Source of the DNA: Lachnospiraceae bacterium
GTDB lineage: Bacteria > Bacillota > Clostridia > Lachnospirales > Lachnospiraceae
DNA length: 64,000 bases
Assembly: GCA_030526245.1 (NCBI GenBank)
Contig: JAUNDD010000003.1
Coordinates: 1-64,000 of the forward strand
Reading direction: 5' to 3'
The notes beneath the pieces were generated by a model, which was given only the letters and a program-made list of their open reading frames with translations, did no database searches and was not told the DNA's origin. A program made the translations under genes and the position numbers. Shown here piece by piece: positions 24,657-32,930 of this stretch; the first letter of the stretch is position 1, and every line of letters starts with the position of its first letter.

Positions 24657-25637
24657 ATGAGAAAACTGATGGTTGCAATGGCTACTGCAGGCGTTCTGGC
24701 TATGACCGGTATGACCGCTGTCGCAGATGACAACGTATCCCTGAAGATCGGCTTCCAGGCTAACAACGGTTCCAAGGAGTATGAGGCAGCTGAGCTGTTC
24801 GCTGAGAAGGCTAACGAGTATTCCAACGGAACGATCACCATCGAGATCTTCCCGGGCGGCCAGCTGGGCGATGACAGAGCTATGGTTGACCAGGTTGCTG
24901 CAGGCGCTCTGGATCTGGTATTCGCTGAGACCGGAAGACTTGGTCTGTGGGAGCCGGAGCTGGAGATCTTCAGCTATCCGTTCGCATTCGATGATTTCGA
25001 TCACATGATGAGAACTCTGACTGAGACCGAGTACGGCCAGGGCATCGCTGCAAGACTGGAAGAAAAAGGCTGGAAGGTTCTGGCTGACGCTTACAACGGA
25101 ACCAGACAGACTACCTCCAACAAGGCCATCGAGTCCATCGACGACATGAAGGGCCTGAAGCTGAGAGTACCGAACGCAGATGCTAACCTGGCATTCGCTA
25201 ACTACTCCGGCGCATCTGCTACTCCGATGCCGTTCTCCGAGGTTTATCTGGCACTGAAGACCAACGCTGTTGACGGTCAGGAAAACCCGCTGTCCACCAT
25301 CGATGCTCAGAAGTTCTACGAGGTTCAGGGCTACTGTGCACTGACCGGACACATCATCAACGACAACAACTACATCATGAGCACCATCGTTTACGATAAG
25401 CTGTCTGCTGAGCAGCAGGAAGCAATCACCAAGGCTGCACAGGAAGCTGCTGCTTTCCATACCGAAGCATTCCAGACCGACGAAGAGACCCTGCTTGAGA
25501 AGTTCGAGGCTGAAGGCATGACCATCACCACTCCGGACAGAGAAGCATTCAGAGAGGCTTGCGCTCCGATGTACGATGAGTACGTTGAAAAGTACGGCGA
25601 TGCAGCTGTAAAGGCTATCGAGGAAGCAAGAGAGTAA
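24657..25637 (+). CDS. TRAP transporter solute-binding protein (DctP type)
   Basis: A 326-residue exported binding protein. The signal peptide covers about residues 1-23 (MRKLMVAMATAGVLAMTGMTAVA) without a lipobox. The mature part shows the TRAP pattern: FPGGQLGDDRAMVDQVAAGALD, then LKLRVPNADA with the conserved Arg that usually binds the carboxylate of the ligand, and AVDGQENPLS. Ligands of such proteins are mostly organic or sugar acids. How a binding protein without a lipid anchor stays at the surface of a Gram-positive cell is not evident. GGAGG precedes the start. Codon use is biased (AGA for Arg), suggesting high expression. Confidence 0.95.
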   Translation: MRKLMVAMATAGVLAMTGMTAVADDNVSLKIGFQANNGSKEYEAAELFAEKANEYSNGTITIEIFPGGQLGDDRAMVDQVAAGALDLVFAETGRLGLWEPELEIFSYPFAFDDFDHMMRTLTETEYGQGIAARLEEKGWKVLADAYNGTRQTTSNKAIESIDDMKGLKLRVPNADANLAFANYSGASATPMPFSEVYLALKTNAVDGQENPLSTIDAQKFYEVQGYCALTGHIINDNNYIMSTIVYDKLSAEQQEAITKAAQEAAAFHTEAFQTDEETLLEKFEAEGMTITTPDREAFREACAPMYDEYVEKYGDAAVKAIEEARE

Positions 25638-25676
25638 TCCCTCGAAATAATAAGAAGTAACGATCCATTCGTGGAT

Positions 25677-25697
25677 GGGGGTCTGCAACAGACCCCC
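25677..25697 (+). terminator. intra-operon hairpin after the TRAP binding-protein gene
   Basis: GGGGGTCTG-CAA-CAGACCCCC followed by TGATTTTCA. The stem is strong and the T tract weak, so partial termination or 3'-end stabilisation of the binding-protein mRNA is likely. That would give more binding protein than permease. Confidence 0.65.
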
Positions 25698-25727
25698 TGA
25701 TTTTCATGTGTGTCCTGGGAGTTAATT

Positions 25728-26279
25728 ATGAAAATTGGAAAAATCAAAACACCGAGTGATGCAGTCCATGCCATTGAGAAGTTAGAGCAGCTGGTCTCCG
25801 TGATCCTGTTCAACATCGTTTTGTTTACCCTTTTCTGGCAGGCCGCATCCAGAAAGATCGGTTCTCCGTCAGCCTGGACAGATGAGACCGCGCGTCTGCT
25901 GTTCGTATGGCTTGGTGCGCTGGGCTGTCACCTGGCTCAGAAAGAAAATATTCATGTTCGTATCGACATGATTCTGGGTTCTCTTCCGAAGAAGGTTCAG
26001 ATGTTTATCGAAGCCGCCATCAATGTGGTTATGATCGGCCTGCTCAGCTATATCTTCTATCACACCTTCTCCATCGTACAGAGAAAGGCCTTCACGCCGC
26101 TGGTAACCCTGGGTATCGGTGAAAACTGGCTGTATGGCGCCATGTTCGTGTGGACTGCTCTGACGATCATCGAAATGATCGCGCAGCTGGTCAACATCTT
26201 CCGCAAGGGCGAGGTTGTCAGAGAATGGGTAGTCGAAGATGCTAAGAATGATTTCTATGATATAAAGGAGGAAGAGTAA
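25728..26279 (+). CDS. TRAP transporter small permease (DctQ type)
   Basis: A 183-residue membrane protein with four predicted helices and the DctQ signature ETARLLFVWLGALGCHLAQ followed by HVRIDMILG. It pairs with the large permease encoded next. The start at 25728 follows GGGAG, and the stop is immediately before the next gene. Confidence 0.94.
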   Translation: MKIGKIKTPSDAVHAIEKLEQLVSVILFNIVLFTLFWQAASRKIGSPSAWTDETARLLFVWLGALGCHLAQKENIHVRIDMILGSLPKKVQMFIEAAINVVMIGLLSYIFYHTFSIVQRKAFTPLVTLGIGENWLYGAMFVWTALTIIEMIAQLVNIFRKGEVVREWVVEDAKNDFYDIKEEE

Positions 26280-26280
26280 T

Positions 26281-27570
26281 ATGCAGTTGGTACTGACCTT
26301 TGTATTATGGTTTATTATGATCATGCTGGGTGTCCATGTCGGATACAGCCTGATCGTGGCATCCCTGTTCTTCTTTGCCACTACAAACAGCTTTAACCTG
26401 GTTCCCTTTGCACTGGAGCAGATGTTCAACGGCGTCAACAGCCAGACTCTGCTGGCCGTACCGTTCTTCGTACTGGCCGGTAACCTGATGAACGGCGGCG
26501 GTGTTACCACCCGTATCTTCGATTTCGCCGCTTCCATGATCGGTCACAGAAAGGGTGGTCTGGCACACGTTAACGTACTGGCTTCCCTGATCTTCTCCGG
26601 TATGTCCGGTTCGGCACTGGCTGATGCCGGCGGACTTGGCCAGCTGGAGATCAAGAGCATGAAGGATGCCGGCTTCGATGAAGGCTTCGCCGGTGGTATC
26701 ACCGCAGCAAGCTGCATCATCGGACCGCTGGTTCCGCCTTCCACGCCGCTGATCATCTACGCTGTACTGGCTAACCAGAGCGTAGAGAAGCTGTTCATGG
26801 CTGGTTTCCTGCCGGGTATCCTGACCACCATCGCGCTGATGGCTATGTGTGCTTACCTGTCTCATAAGAGAAACTATCCGTCCGAGCCGAAGAGAAGCTG
26901 GTCCTACAGAGCACAGTCCTTCAAGAAGAGCTTCTGGGCCCTGCTGACCCCGCTGATCATTCTGATCGGTATCTTCACCGGTTTCTTCACTCCGACCGAG
27001 GCAGCCGTTGTGGCAGCTCTGTACACCATGTTCCTTGGCTTCTTCGTATACAAGGAGCTGACTCTGGAGACCTACTTCAAGATCTGTCTGGAATCCATCA
27101 AGACCAGTGGTACCATCGTACTGATGATCCTTGGTGTAACCCTGTTCCAGTTCGTTATCTCCCGTGAGCAGATGCCTCAGGCAATCGCTTCCTTCTTTGT
27201 TGATAACGTAAACTCCAAGTACATGCTGCTTCTTATGATCAACATCGTACTGCTGCTGCTGGGTACCGTCATCGACGCTCTGCCGCTGCAGATGATCCTG
27301 GTTCCGATCCTGCTTCCGGCTGTTGTTGCTTACGGCATCAATCCGGTTCAGTTTGGTGTTGTTGTTATCTTCAACCTGATGATCGGTATCCTGACTCCGC
27401 CGATGGGAACTGCTCTGTTCGTTGTAGGCCGAGTTGGTAAGATCCCGTTCAAGACGCTGGTGAAGGGCGTTATCCCGTTCCTGATCCCGCTTCTGATCAC
27501 TCTGGTTCTGCTGAACCTGTTCCCGCAGATTACCCTGACTCTGCCGATGCTTCTTACCGGTGGTGTCTGA
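26281..27570 (+). CDS. TRAP transporter large permease (DctM type)
   Basis: A 429-residue membrane protein with about 12 hydrophobic segments. Typical features include FFVLAGNLMNGGGVTTRIFD, GGITAASCIIGPLVPPSTPL and the late MIGILTPPMGTALFV. It forms the ion-coupled channel of the TRAP system, starts 1 base after the small permease and has GGAGG upstream. A terminator follows. Confidence 0.96.
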   Translation: MQLVLTFVLWFIMIMLGVHVGYSLIVASLFFFATTNSFNLVPFALEQMFNGVNSQTLLAVPFFVLAGNLMNGGGVTTRIFDFAASMIGHRKGGLAHVNVLASLIFSGMSGSALADAGGLGQLEIKSMKDAGFDEGFAGGITAASCIIGPLVPPSTPLIIYAVLANQSVEKLFMAGFLPGILTTIALMAMCAYLSHKRNYPSEPKRSWSYRAQSFKKSFWALLTPLIILIGIFTGFFTPTEAAVVAALYTMFLGFFVYKELTLETYFKICLESIKTSGTIVLMILGVTLFQFVISREQMPQAIASFFVDNVNSKYMLLLMINIVLLLLGTVIDALPLQMILVPILLPAVVAYGINPVQFGVVVIFNLMIGILTPPMGTALFVVGRVGKIPFKTLVKGVIPFLIPLLITLVLLNLFPQITLTLPMLLTGGV

Positions 27571-27592
27571 TCCGCGAATTAAAGACTATGCG

Positions 27593-27625
27593 AGGCTGCC
27601 GCACGAAAGTGCGGCGGCCTTTTTA
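27593..27625 (+). terminator. terminator of the TRAP operon
   Basis: AGGCTGCCGCAC-GAAA-GTGCGGCGGCCT followed by TTTTTATTT. Confidence 0.9.
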
Positions 27626-27640
27626 TTTCATAGGATTAAA

Positions 27641-27701
27641 GTGTCAAAAGTCACTCTCCACTTCATGCTTGCATGAAAGTGGAGATGTGACTTAATGACA
27701 C
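27641..27701. repeat. 61-nt nested inverted repeat
   Basis: GTGTCA, AGTCAC and CTCCACTTCATGC on the left are answered by GCATGAAAGTGGAG, GTGACT and TGACAC on the right, giving one long interrupted stem. No T tract follows. GTGTCA also occurs in other intergenic repeats here. Confidence 0.7.
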
Positions 27702-27762
27702 GCCCCGATATGAGCAAGAAGTGGGGAAGGGGCCCCATGGATTGCGAATAGCGGGTAGGATT

Positions 27763-27797
27763 GTGGGAGTGCGAAGCACGAAGCAATCCGTAATCAC
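27763..27797 (+). repeat. dispersed repeat, GTGCGAAGCAC family, copy 2
   Basis: GTGGGAGTGCGAAGCACGAA followed by GCAATCCGTAATCAC. It is nearly identical to the copy at 32931 and similar to 1990. Confidence 0.7.
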
Positions 27798-27960
27798 GGG
27801 CAAGTATCCGAACAATCGCCGCTGCGCGGCTAGCGTGCTATGCACGCTTTGTTCATTCATAGGAAATTCCGACCGGAATTTCCTATGGGCCCGATATAAA
27901 ATCGGGCAAGTATCCGAACAATCGCCGCTGCGCGGCTAGCATGCTATGCATGCTTTGTTC
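27797..27960 (+). repeat. hairpin-array repeat (family B), one and a half units
   Basis: The unit strings together short hairpins: AGGAAATTCC/GGAATTTCCT, CCCGAT/ATCGGG, GCCGC/GCGGC and GCGTGC/GCACGC, ending TTTGTTC. The second part repeats the first (27797-27854 versus 27903-27960), with GCGTGC-TAT-GCACGC changed to GCATGC-TAT-GCATGC, a compensatory pair of changes. Another double copy is at 34921-35131. Confidence 0.8.
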
Positions 27961-27995
27961 TTCACAAATATTTCACAGGAAAAGGAAACGGATTG

Positions 27996-28004
27996 TGCTA
28001 TAAT
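27996..28004 (+). promoter_or_regulatory. extended -10 promoter upstream of the FKBP-like gene
   Basis: TGCTATAAT is an extended -10 element about 130 bases before the start codon. No good -35 box was seen. Confidence 0.5.
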
Positions 28005-28137
28005 GCTTGAGGAGCATTTCCAAAAGAACGCTTTGACAGGAGAGCGCGTCCGGGGACGATTTATGAATTGGAAACAGATGAGAATGCAGGATGCGGCGCT
28101 TCTGTCTGCAATACATGGATGAAAGGTGGATCACGTG

Positions 28138-29331
28138 ATGAAAAAGAGAGTATGTGTGGCCGTACTGGCCGGAGCAGCACTGATGGCTGCCGTACCGGTC
28201 TGTGCCCAGGAAGCCCAGAGTGAAGCAGTAACGGAGGCAGTGACCGAGGCAGCCGGCGATGCGGCCGAGGAGGAGACCCCGGCGGTACGTCCGGAGTATA
28301 AGGCCCTGGACTATGTGAAACTGGGCGAGTATATGAATCTTCCGGTGGAGATCGATCCCATCGTCGTACTGGAGGAGGAGATCCGTACGGCTGTAATCAA
28401 TGCCGCCAAGGCAACGGAGGGCGTTGAGTTTGAGGAGCTGACCGAGGGCGAGGTGGCAGACGGCGATATCGCCAACATTGACTACGAGGGCAAAAAGGAC
28501 GGCGTGGCCTTTGAGGGTGGTACAGCCGAGGGCTACGATCTGACCATCGGTTCCGGTACCTTTATTGCAGGTTTTGAGAGCGGCCTGGTCGGGGCTAAGA
28601 TCGGCGAGACCGTGGATCTGAACCTGACCTTCCCGGAAAACTACGGCTCGGCTGAGCTGGCCGGTGCGGATGTGGTCTTTACCGTTAAAGTCAATTCCGT
28701 TAAGCGGGTTCCGGAGCTTTCCGATTCGCTGGTCAATACCCTGTCCGGCGGTCTTTACAGCACGGTGGACGGTTACATGAGCTATTTGACCGAGCAGCTG
28801 CGGGCCCAGAAGGAGGCTGCCCAGGAAAGCGCCATCGATGAGGAACTGATGACACAGCTGCACAACACCTGTGAGATCACCGATTATCCCCAGGATCTGC
28901 TGGATTACTCTGTAAACAGTGCCATGGAGTATTACACGAATGTGGCAGAGAGCTATGACATGACCCTGGAGGATCTGGTATCCGGTGCCTTTGGCCAGGA
29001 TATGGAAGGCTTTGCGGCCGCCATCGAAGAGGATACCAAAGCCAGCCTGCAGCAGGAGCTTCTCCTTCGCGCCATTGCGGAGCAGGAGAACCTGGAGGTG
29101 ACGGATGAGATCTACCAGATGGGCTGCGAAAAGTATGCAGCTCTGATGGGCTACGACAGCATCGATGCCTTCAAGGAGGTCTACACCGATCAGGTGATTC
29201 GTACCAGCCTTCTGATGGACCTGGCACTGGATCTGGTGCGGGATAATGCGCTGATCATCGAGAAAGAGCTGGAGACCGAGGCAGAGGTACAGCCGGAGGA
29301 GGCTGTGACCGAGGCCGTGACGGAAGGCTGA
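28138..29331 (+). CDS. secreted FKBP-type peptidyl-prolyl isomerase, trigger-factor-like
   Basis: A 397-residue protein with a Sec signal peptide (about 1-23). An FKBP domain follows (roughly 95-195, with GDIANIDYEGKKDGVAFEGG and FIAGFESGLVGAKIGE), then a helical domain like the C-terminal chaperone part of trigger factor. There is no ribosome-binding domain, so this is an exported folding catalyst rather than Tig. Both termini carry EAVTEAVTEA-type repeats. ATG 28138 is preceded by AAAGGTGG; an in-frame GTG at 28126 is less likely. Confidence 0.88.
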   Translation: MKKRVCVAVLAGAALMAAVPVCAQEAQSEAVTEAVTEAAGDAAEEETPAVRPEYKALDYVKLGEYMNLPVEIDPIVVLEEEIRTAVINAAKATEGVEFEELTEGEVADGDIANIDYEGKKDGVAFEGGTAEGYDLTIGSGTFIAGFESGLVGAKIGETVDLNLTFPENYGSAELAGADVVFTVKVNSVKRVPELSDSLVNTLSGGLYSTVDGYMSYLTEQLRAQKEAAQESAIDEELMTQLHNTCEITDYPQDLLDYSVNSAMEYYTNVAESYDMTLEDLVSGAFGQDMEGFAAAIEEDTKASLQQELLLRAIAEQENLEVTDEIYQMGCEKYAALMGYDSIDAFKEVYTDQVIRTSLLMDLALDLVRDNALIIEKELETEAEVQPEEAVTEAVTEG

Positions 29332-29371
29332 TGGCAGTGAAAGCAGAATAAGTGGAATGCTTACTATGTAA

Positions 29372-29399
29372 GGAAGTCGGAAATCCGGCTTCCTTTTTT
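29372..29399 (+). terminator. terminator of the FKBP-like gene
   Basis: GGAAGTCGG and CCGGCTTCC form a stem followed by TTTTTT. Confidence 0.85.
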
Positions 29400-29400
29400 C

Positions 29401-29429
29401 TTGCGGTGGGCGGAGCGATTGCATATAAT
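29401..29429 (+). promoter_or_regulatory. promoter of uraA
   Basis: TTGCGG, 17 bases, then TATAAT. The resulting leader of about 195 bases contains a complete family A repeat. Confidence 0.65.
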
Positions 29430-29443
29430 GACAGAGGAAAAGT

Positions 29444-29585
29444 GTTACAGTTCACGCTGTGAACTGCAACGGGCCAAAATCCATTCCAAATTGCCTTCGG
29501 CAATGGGATTTTGGCCTGCAACCCTCGGGTTTTTGCCGCATATGCGGCAAAACACCTCGCGGAATCGAGATACCTGAACTGTAAC
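29444..29585. repeat. MITE-like repeat family A, best full copy
   Basis: A 142-bp element bounded by perfect 11-bp inverted ends, GTTACAGTTCA and TGAACTGTAAC. The left end is itself a palindrome with an internal TGTGAACTGCAAC. Inside are GGCCAAAATCC/GGATTTTGGCC, GCCTTCGGC and the palindrome TTGCCGCATATGCGGCAA. No coding potential is seen. Related copies are at 11655, 33641, 37554 and 62321. Confidence 0.8.
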
Positions 29586-29630
29586 GAAAAAGTACATCAT
29601 ATGTGACACATTTTGAAAAGGAGGAGAAAA

Positions 29631-31013
29631 ATGAATCAAAACGACGGAGCAATTCGCGACGCGAAAGCACTGGGCGTGCCCAAGATGCTGCTTCTCGGCC
29701 TGCAGCACATGTTTGCCATGTTCGGGGCTACGATCCTGGTTCCGATCCTGATCCGCGGATTTTTCGTGGATGCCATGGGAGAGGCACCGTCAAAGGGACT
29801 GACGATTTCCATCACCCTGTTCTGTGCGGGCGTTGGTACCCTGCTGTTCCATGTCTGTGCAAAGTTTAAGGTGCCGGCTTTCCTCGGTTCTTCATTTGCA
29901 TTCCTTGGCGGCTTTGCCACCATTGCAAACTTTAAGGATGGTATGTATGCGACGATGAGCGCCAACGAGAAGGCAGCCTATGCCTGCGGTGGTGTGATGA
30001 TCGCCGGTCTGATGTATCTGGTGCTGGCTCTGATCATCAAGGTGATCGGAGTGAAGCGCGTGATGCGTTATCTGCCGCCGGTGGTGACCGGTCCGGTCAT
30101 CATCTGCATCGGCCTGAGCCTGGCCGGTTCGGCAGTCAACAACGCCAAGACCAACTGGTTCCTGGCGATCGTGGCACTGGCTGTGATCATCGTCTTCAAT
30201 ATCTGGGGCAAGGGTATGTTCCGCATTATCCCGATCCTGATGGGCGTTGTGATCGCCTATGTGGTGGCCCTGATCATGCACATGGTGGGCATCACCAACC
30301 CGGGCGGAACTCCGATCCTGGTATTCGATTCTGTAGCGAGCGCAGGCTGGATCGGTCTTCCGAACTTCCAGCTGGCCAAGTTTGACCTGTCGGCTATCCT
30401 GGTGATGGCGCCCATCGCCATCGCAACCATGATGGAGCATGTAGGCGATATTTCCGCCATCTCGGCTACCACCGGCAACAACTTCCTGGCTGATCCGGGT
30501 CTGCATCGCACCCTGGTAGGTGACGGTCTGGCAACGGCTCTGGCCGGTCTCATCGGCGGCCCGTCCAACACGACCTACGGCGAGAACACCGGTGTTCTGG
30601 AGCTGAGTAAGGTATACGATCCCCGTGTCATCCGTCTGGCAGCGGTATATGCCATCGTGCTGAGCTTCATTCCGAAGGTATCTGAGGTCATCGGAACCAT
30701 GCCGGCCTCCATCATCGGCGGCGTCAGCTTCATGCTGTACGGTATGATCTCCGCCATCGGCGTGCGCAACATCGTGGAGAACAAGGTGGATCTGACCAAG
30801 TCCCGCAACCTGATCATTGCAGGTGTGATCTTTGTCTGCGCTCTGGGCTTCACAGATGGTCTGACCTTCCAGGTTGGCGGCGCATCCATTACCCTGTCTG
30901 CCCTGGCTATTTCCGCCATCGCAGGTATCGTGCTGAACATTATCCTGCCGGGTAATGACTACGAGTTCGGTTCCAATCCCCATGGCGATGAGAACCGCGG
31001 TATTCATCAGTAA
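29631..31013 (+). CDS. uraA: uracil permease (NCS2 family)
   Basis: A 460-residue nucleobase transporter with about 14 membrane segments. LGLQHMFAMFGATILVPIL near the N terminus, the QNW-region equivalents, and GGPSNTTYGENTGVLELSKV are characteristic of uracil-type NCS2 permeases. I chose ATG 29631 behind AAAGGAGG; an upstream ATG at 29613 would add only MKRRRK. It imports uracil, probably driven by protons. It is monocistronic. Confidence 0.94.
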   Translation: MNQNDGAIRDAKALGVPKMLLLGLQHMFAMFGATILVPILIRGFFVDAMGEAPSKGLTISITLFCAGVGTLLFHVCAKFKVPAFLGSSFAFLGGFATIANFKDGMYATMSANEKAAYACGGVMIAGLMYLVLALIIKVIGVKRVMRYLPPVVTGPVIICIGLSLAGSAVNNAKTNWFLAIVALAVIIVFNIWGKGMFRIIPILMGVVIAYVVALIMHMVGITNPGGTPILVFDSVASAGWIGLPNFQLAKFDLSAILVMAPIAIATMMEHVGDISAISATTGNNFLADPGLHRTLVGDGLATALAGLIGGPSNTTYGENTGVLELSKVYDPRVIRLAAVYAIVLSFIPKVSEVIGTMPASIIGGVSFMLYGMISAIGVRNIVENKVDLTKSRNLIIAGVIFVCALGFTDGLTFQVGGASITLSALAISAIAGIVLNIILPGNDYEFGSNPHGDENRGIHQ

Positions 31014-31121
31014 GATCAGTGCTGGGTAAAACACTGGAGGGGTGTCTATCGACATCGCCATGTATTTATCAGCAGGACCAGCGCTGGTAAAAACAGACTC
31101 CGTTAAACGGAGTGAAGCGAA

Positions 31122-31148
31122 AAGCTGTCGCGTGAGCGGCAGCTTTTT
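31122..31148 (+). terminator. terminator after uraA
   Basis: AAGCTGTCGC-GTGA-GCGGCAGCTT followed by TTT. Confidence 0.75.
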
Positions 31149-31287
31149 GATTCGCGAGAAGAGGTTGACCTGGAGGCAGAGCATGTAATAGGATGAAAAT
31201 GTTATAGTGAATAAGGAACATCTGTCTTGCAGGAAAGATGCAGACGGGAGATTTTAACAGGGGAACAAATATGAGGAGGAGTATAGG

Positions 31288-32388
31288 GTGAGACAAGAAA
31301 AAAGAATGAACCGTATGCTGCGGACCGTATTGCTGGCGCTGCTTTTGAGCCTGCTGGGCGGACTGACCATGACGGCGCAGGCGGCGACGAAGATCAAGGG
31401 CATCGACGTGTCCCGATGGCAGGGCACCATCAACTGGAAACAGGTGAAGGCGGATGGTGTCAAGTTTGCCATGATCGGCATGGGCCGGGTACACGGGGAT
31501 CGGCTGGACCTGGATCCTCAGTTTGAAAACAACATCAAGGGAACCAATCAGAACGGAATCGCCGCCGGCATCTATCTGTACTCCCTGGCGACTACGGAAA
31601 AGCAGGCGATCCGGGAGGCGAATCTGATTCTGGATGCCATTGAGGGTTATACCGTATCCTATCCGGTGGCCATCGACCTGGAGGACCAGGTGCAGCGGGG
31701 ATTGAGCAATGCCAGACGTACGGACATTGCCCTGGCTTTTATGAAGACCATCAAGGAAGCCGGATATTATCCGATGCTTTACGCCAGTGAGAGCTGGCTG
31801 CAGCATTCCATGGACTACAGCCGCATGAAGGCCTATGACATGTGGGTGGCCCGCTGGAGCAGCGGCATGACCTTTTCGCCGGTAGCCATCTGGCAGCACA
31901 GCAGCACCGGACGGGTCAAGGGCATTAACGGCCTGGTGGATCTGGACATCAGCTACAAGGATTACACAAAGCTGATCACGCCGCGAACCAAAGCGGACAA
32001 TGCGGATCAGCGTTCCGGCTGGCAGACCAAGGGAACGAAGACCTACTATCTGAAGACCTGCGGCGACAAGGTCACCGGCTGGAAAAAGATCGACGGCAAG
32101 TGGTATTACTTTAACGGAAAGGGTGTACTGCAGAAGGGCTGGTTCACCTATAAGGGAAAGAGCTGTTACACCAATGCAAAGACCGGCGCCAGAAAGACCG
32201 GCTGGGTGAAAAAAGGAAAATACACCTATTTTGTAAAGAACAGCCGGGTGCAGACGGGCTGGCTGAAGCGCAGCGGCAAGACCTATTATCTGACAAGTAA
32301 GGGCCGGCTGGTTACCGGACGGAAAAAGATCAAGGGCAAGTGGTATGAGTTTGATAAGGAGACCGGTGCACTGATCGAGAAGAAATGA
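31288..32388 (+). CDS. secreted GH25 lysozyme with C-terminal wall-binding repeats
   Basis: A 366-residue exported muramidase. The signal peptide covers about residues 10-32, ending AQA. The GH25 domain (about 36-230) shows GIDVSRWQGTINW with Asp40, YPVAIDLED and a late WQHSSTGRVKGINGLVDLD. Six or so GW/YY wall-binding repeats follow (from about 246), for example GWKKIDGKWYYF. The start is a GTG at 31288 with GAGGAGG 7 bases upstream; an internal ATG at 31306 is an alternative. It probably remodels the cell's own wall or lyses competitors. Confidence 0.93.
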   Translation: MRQEKRMNRMLRTVLLALLLSLLGGLTMTAQAATKIKGIDVSRWQGTINWKQVKADGVKFAMIGMGRVHGDRLDLDPQFENNIKGTNQNGIAAGIYLYSLATTEKQAIREANLILDAIEGYTVSYPVAIDLEDQVQRGLSNARRTDIALAFMKTIKEAGYYPMLYASESWLQHSMDYSRMKAYDMWVARWSSGMTFSPVAIWQHSSTGRVKGINGLVDLDISYKDYTKLITPRTKADNADQRSGWQTKGTKTYYLKTCGDKVTGWKKIDGKWYYFNGKGVLQKGWFTYKGKSCYTNAKTGARKTGWVKKGKYTYFVKNSRVQTGWLKRSGKTYYLTSKGRLVTGRKKIKGKWYEFDKETGALIEKK

Positions 32389-32508
32389 AAAGTTGATCAG
32401 CTGTCGCGTGATGGTTAACGAGAAAGCCTGACGTAGAGGAAGTTCGCGCAGCAGATAGAAACTTTTGGATTAGCAGAACAGAAAGAAGACCGGGAAAGAC
32501 GGTCTGGT

Positions 32509-32537
32509 TTGACAAAATGGGGAAATGCCTGTATAGT
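32509..32537 (+). promoter_or_regulatory. near-consensus promoter of the SRP RNA
   Basis: TTGACA, 17 bases, TATAGT. Transcription should begin at about 32544, the 5' end of the SRP RNA. Confidence 0.85.
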
Positions 32538-32543
32538 ATTCAG

Positions 32544-32810
32544 TACCGCGCAGCCGGGGAGATAGCGGTGCCCTGTACCTGCAATCCGCTACAGCAGGGG
32601 TGATACCGATCCGAGGCTGCACTGTTGTGAAGCAGCACTCTATAAGTGGTGATGACGTTTGGGTCTCGTGCGGCAGAAACCCGCGAACCGTGTCAGGTCG
32701 GGAACGAAGCAGCACTAAACGGGAGCTTCTGGGCGACGCGAGGCAGCCTGGACTGAGCTAACTGTAGAGAAAGCGTTTGTGACATGTAGTCGACGTGAGG
32801 TGCGCGGCAT
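32544..32810 (+). ncRNA. ffs: signal recognition particle RNA, large Gram-positive type
   Basis: About 267 bases. The 5' Alu domain has GGTGCCCTGTACCTGCAATC then CGCTACAGCAGGGG. The apical S domain has GTCAGGTCGGGAACGAAGCA, matching the Ffh-binding helix 8 consensus except for small changes. The ends CCGCGCA and TGCGCGG pair to close the molecule. It forms the particle that targets membrane proteins with Ffh. The position next to tadA is common in Firmicutes. Confidence 0.93.
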
Positions 32811-32889
32811 AAAAATAGAAGGTTTGAGATGATGGGTGTTCGCCTTTGCGTTGTGAAGGAAGCACAGATCGATCAGGACATAAAAGGCG

Positions 32890-32916
32890 GCGGGTCGTGA
32901 GACCCGCTTTTTGTTG
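32890..32916 (+). terminator. terminator after the SRP RNA
   Basis: GCGGGTC-GTGA-GACCCGC followed by TTTTTGTTGTTT, about 80 bases after the folded 3' end. Confidence 0.85.
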
Positions 32917-32930
32917 TTTACAGGCAGGAG

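Noticed and set aside
27973..29424. 483-residue minus-strand open frame opposite the FKBP-like gene
   Set aside because: The plus strand carries a signal peptide, an FKBP domain and a terminator, and the minus translation is leucine/glutamine-rich without motif.
29444..29585. Insertion sequence
   Set aside because: The inverted-repeat ends look IS-like, but the element is 142 bp with no open frame. At most it is a non-autonomous MITE-type element.
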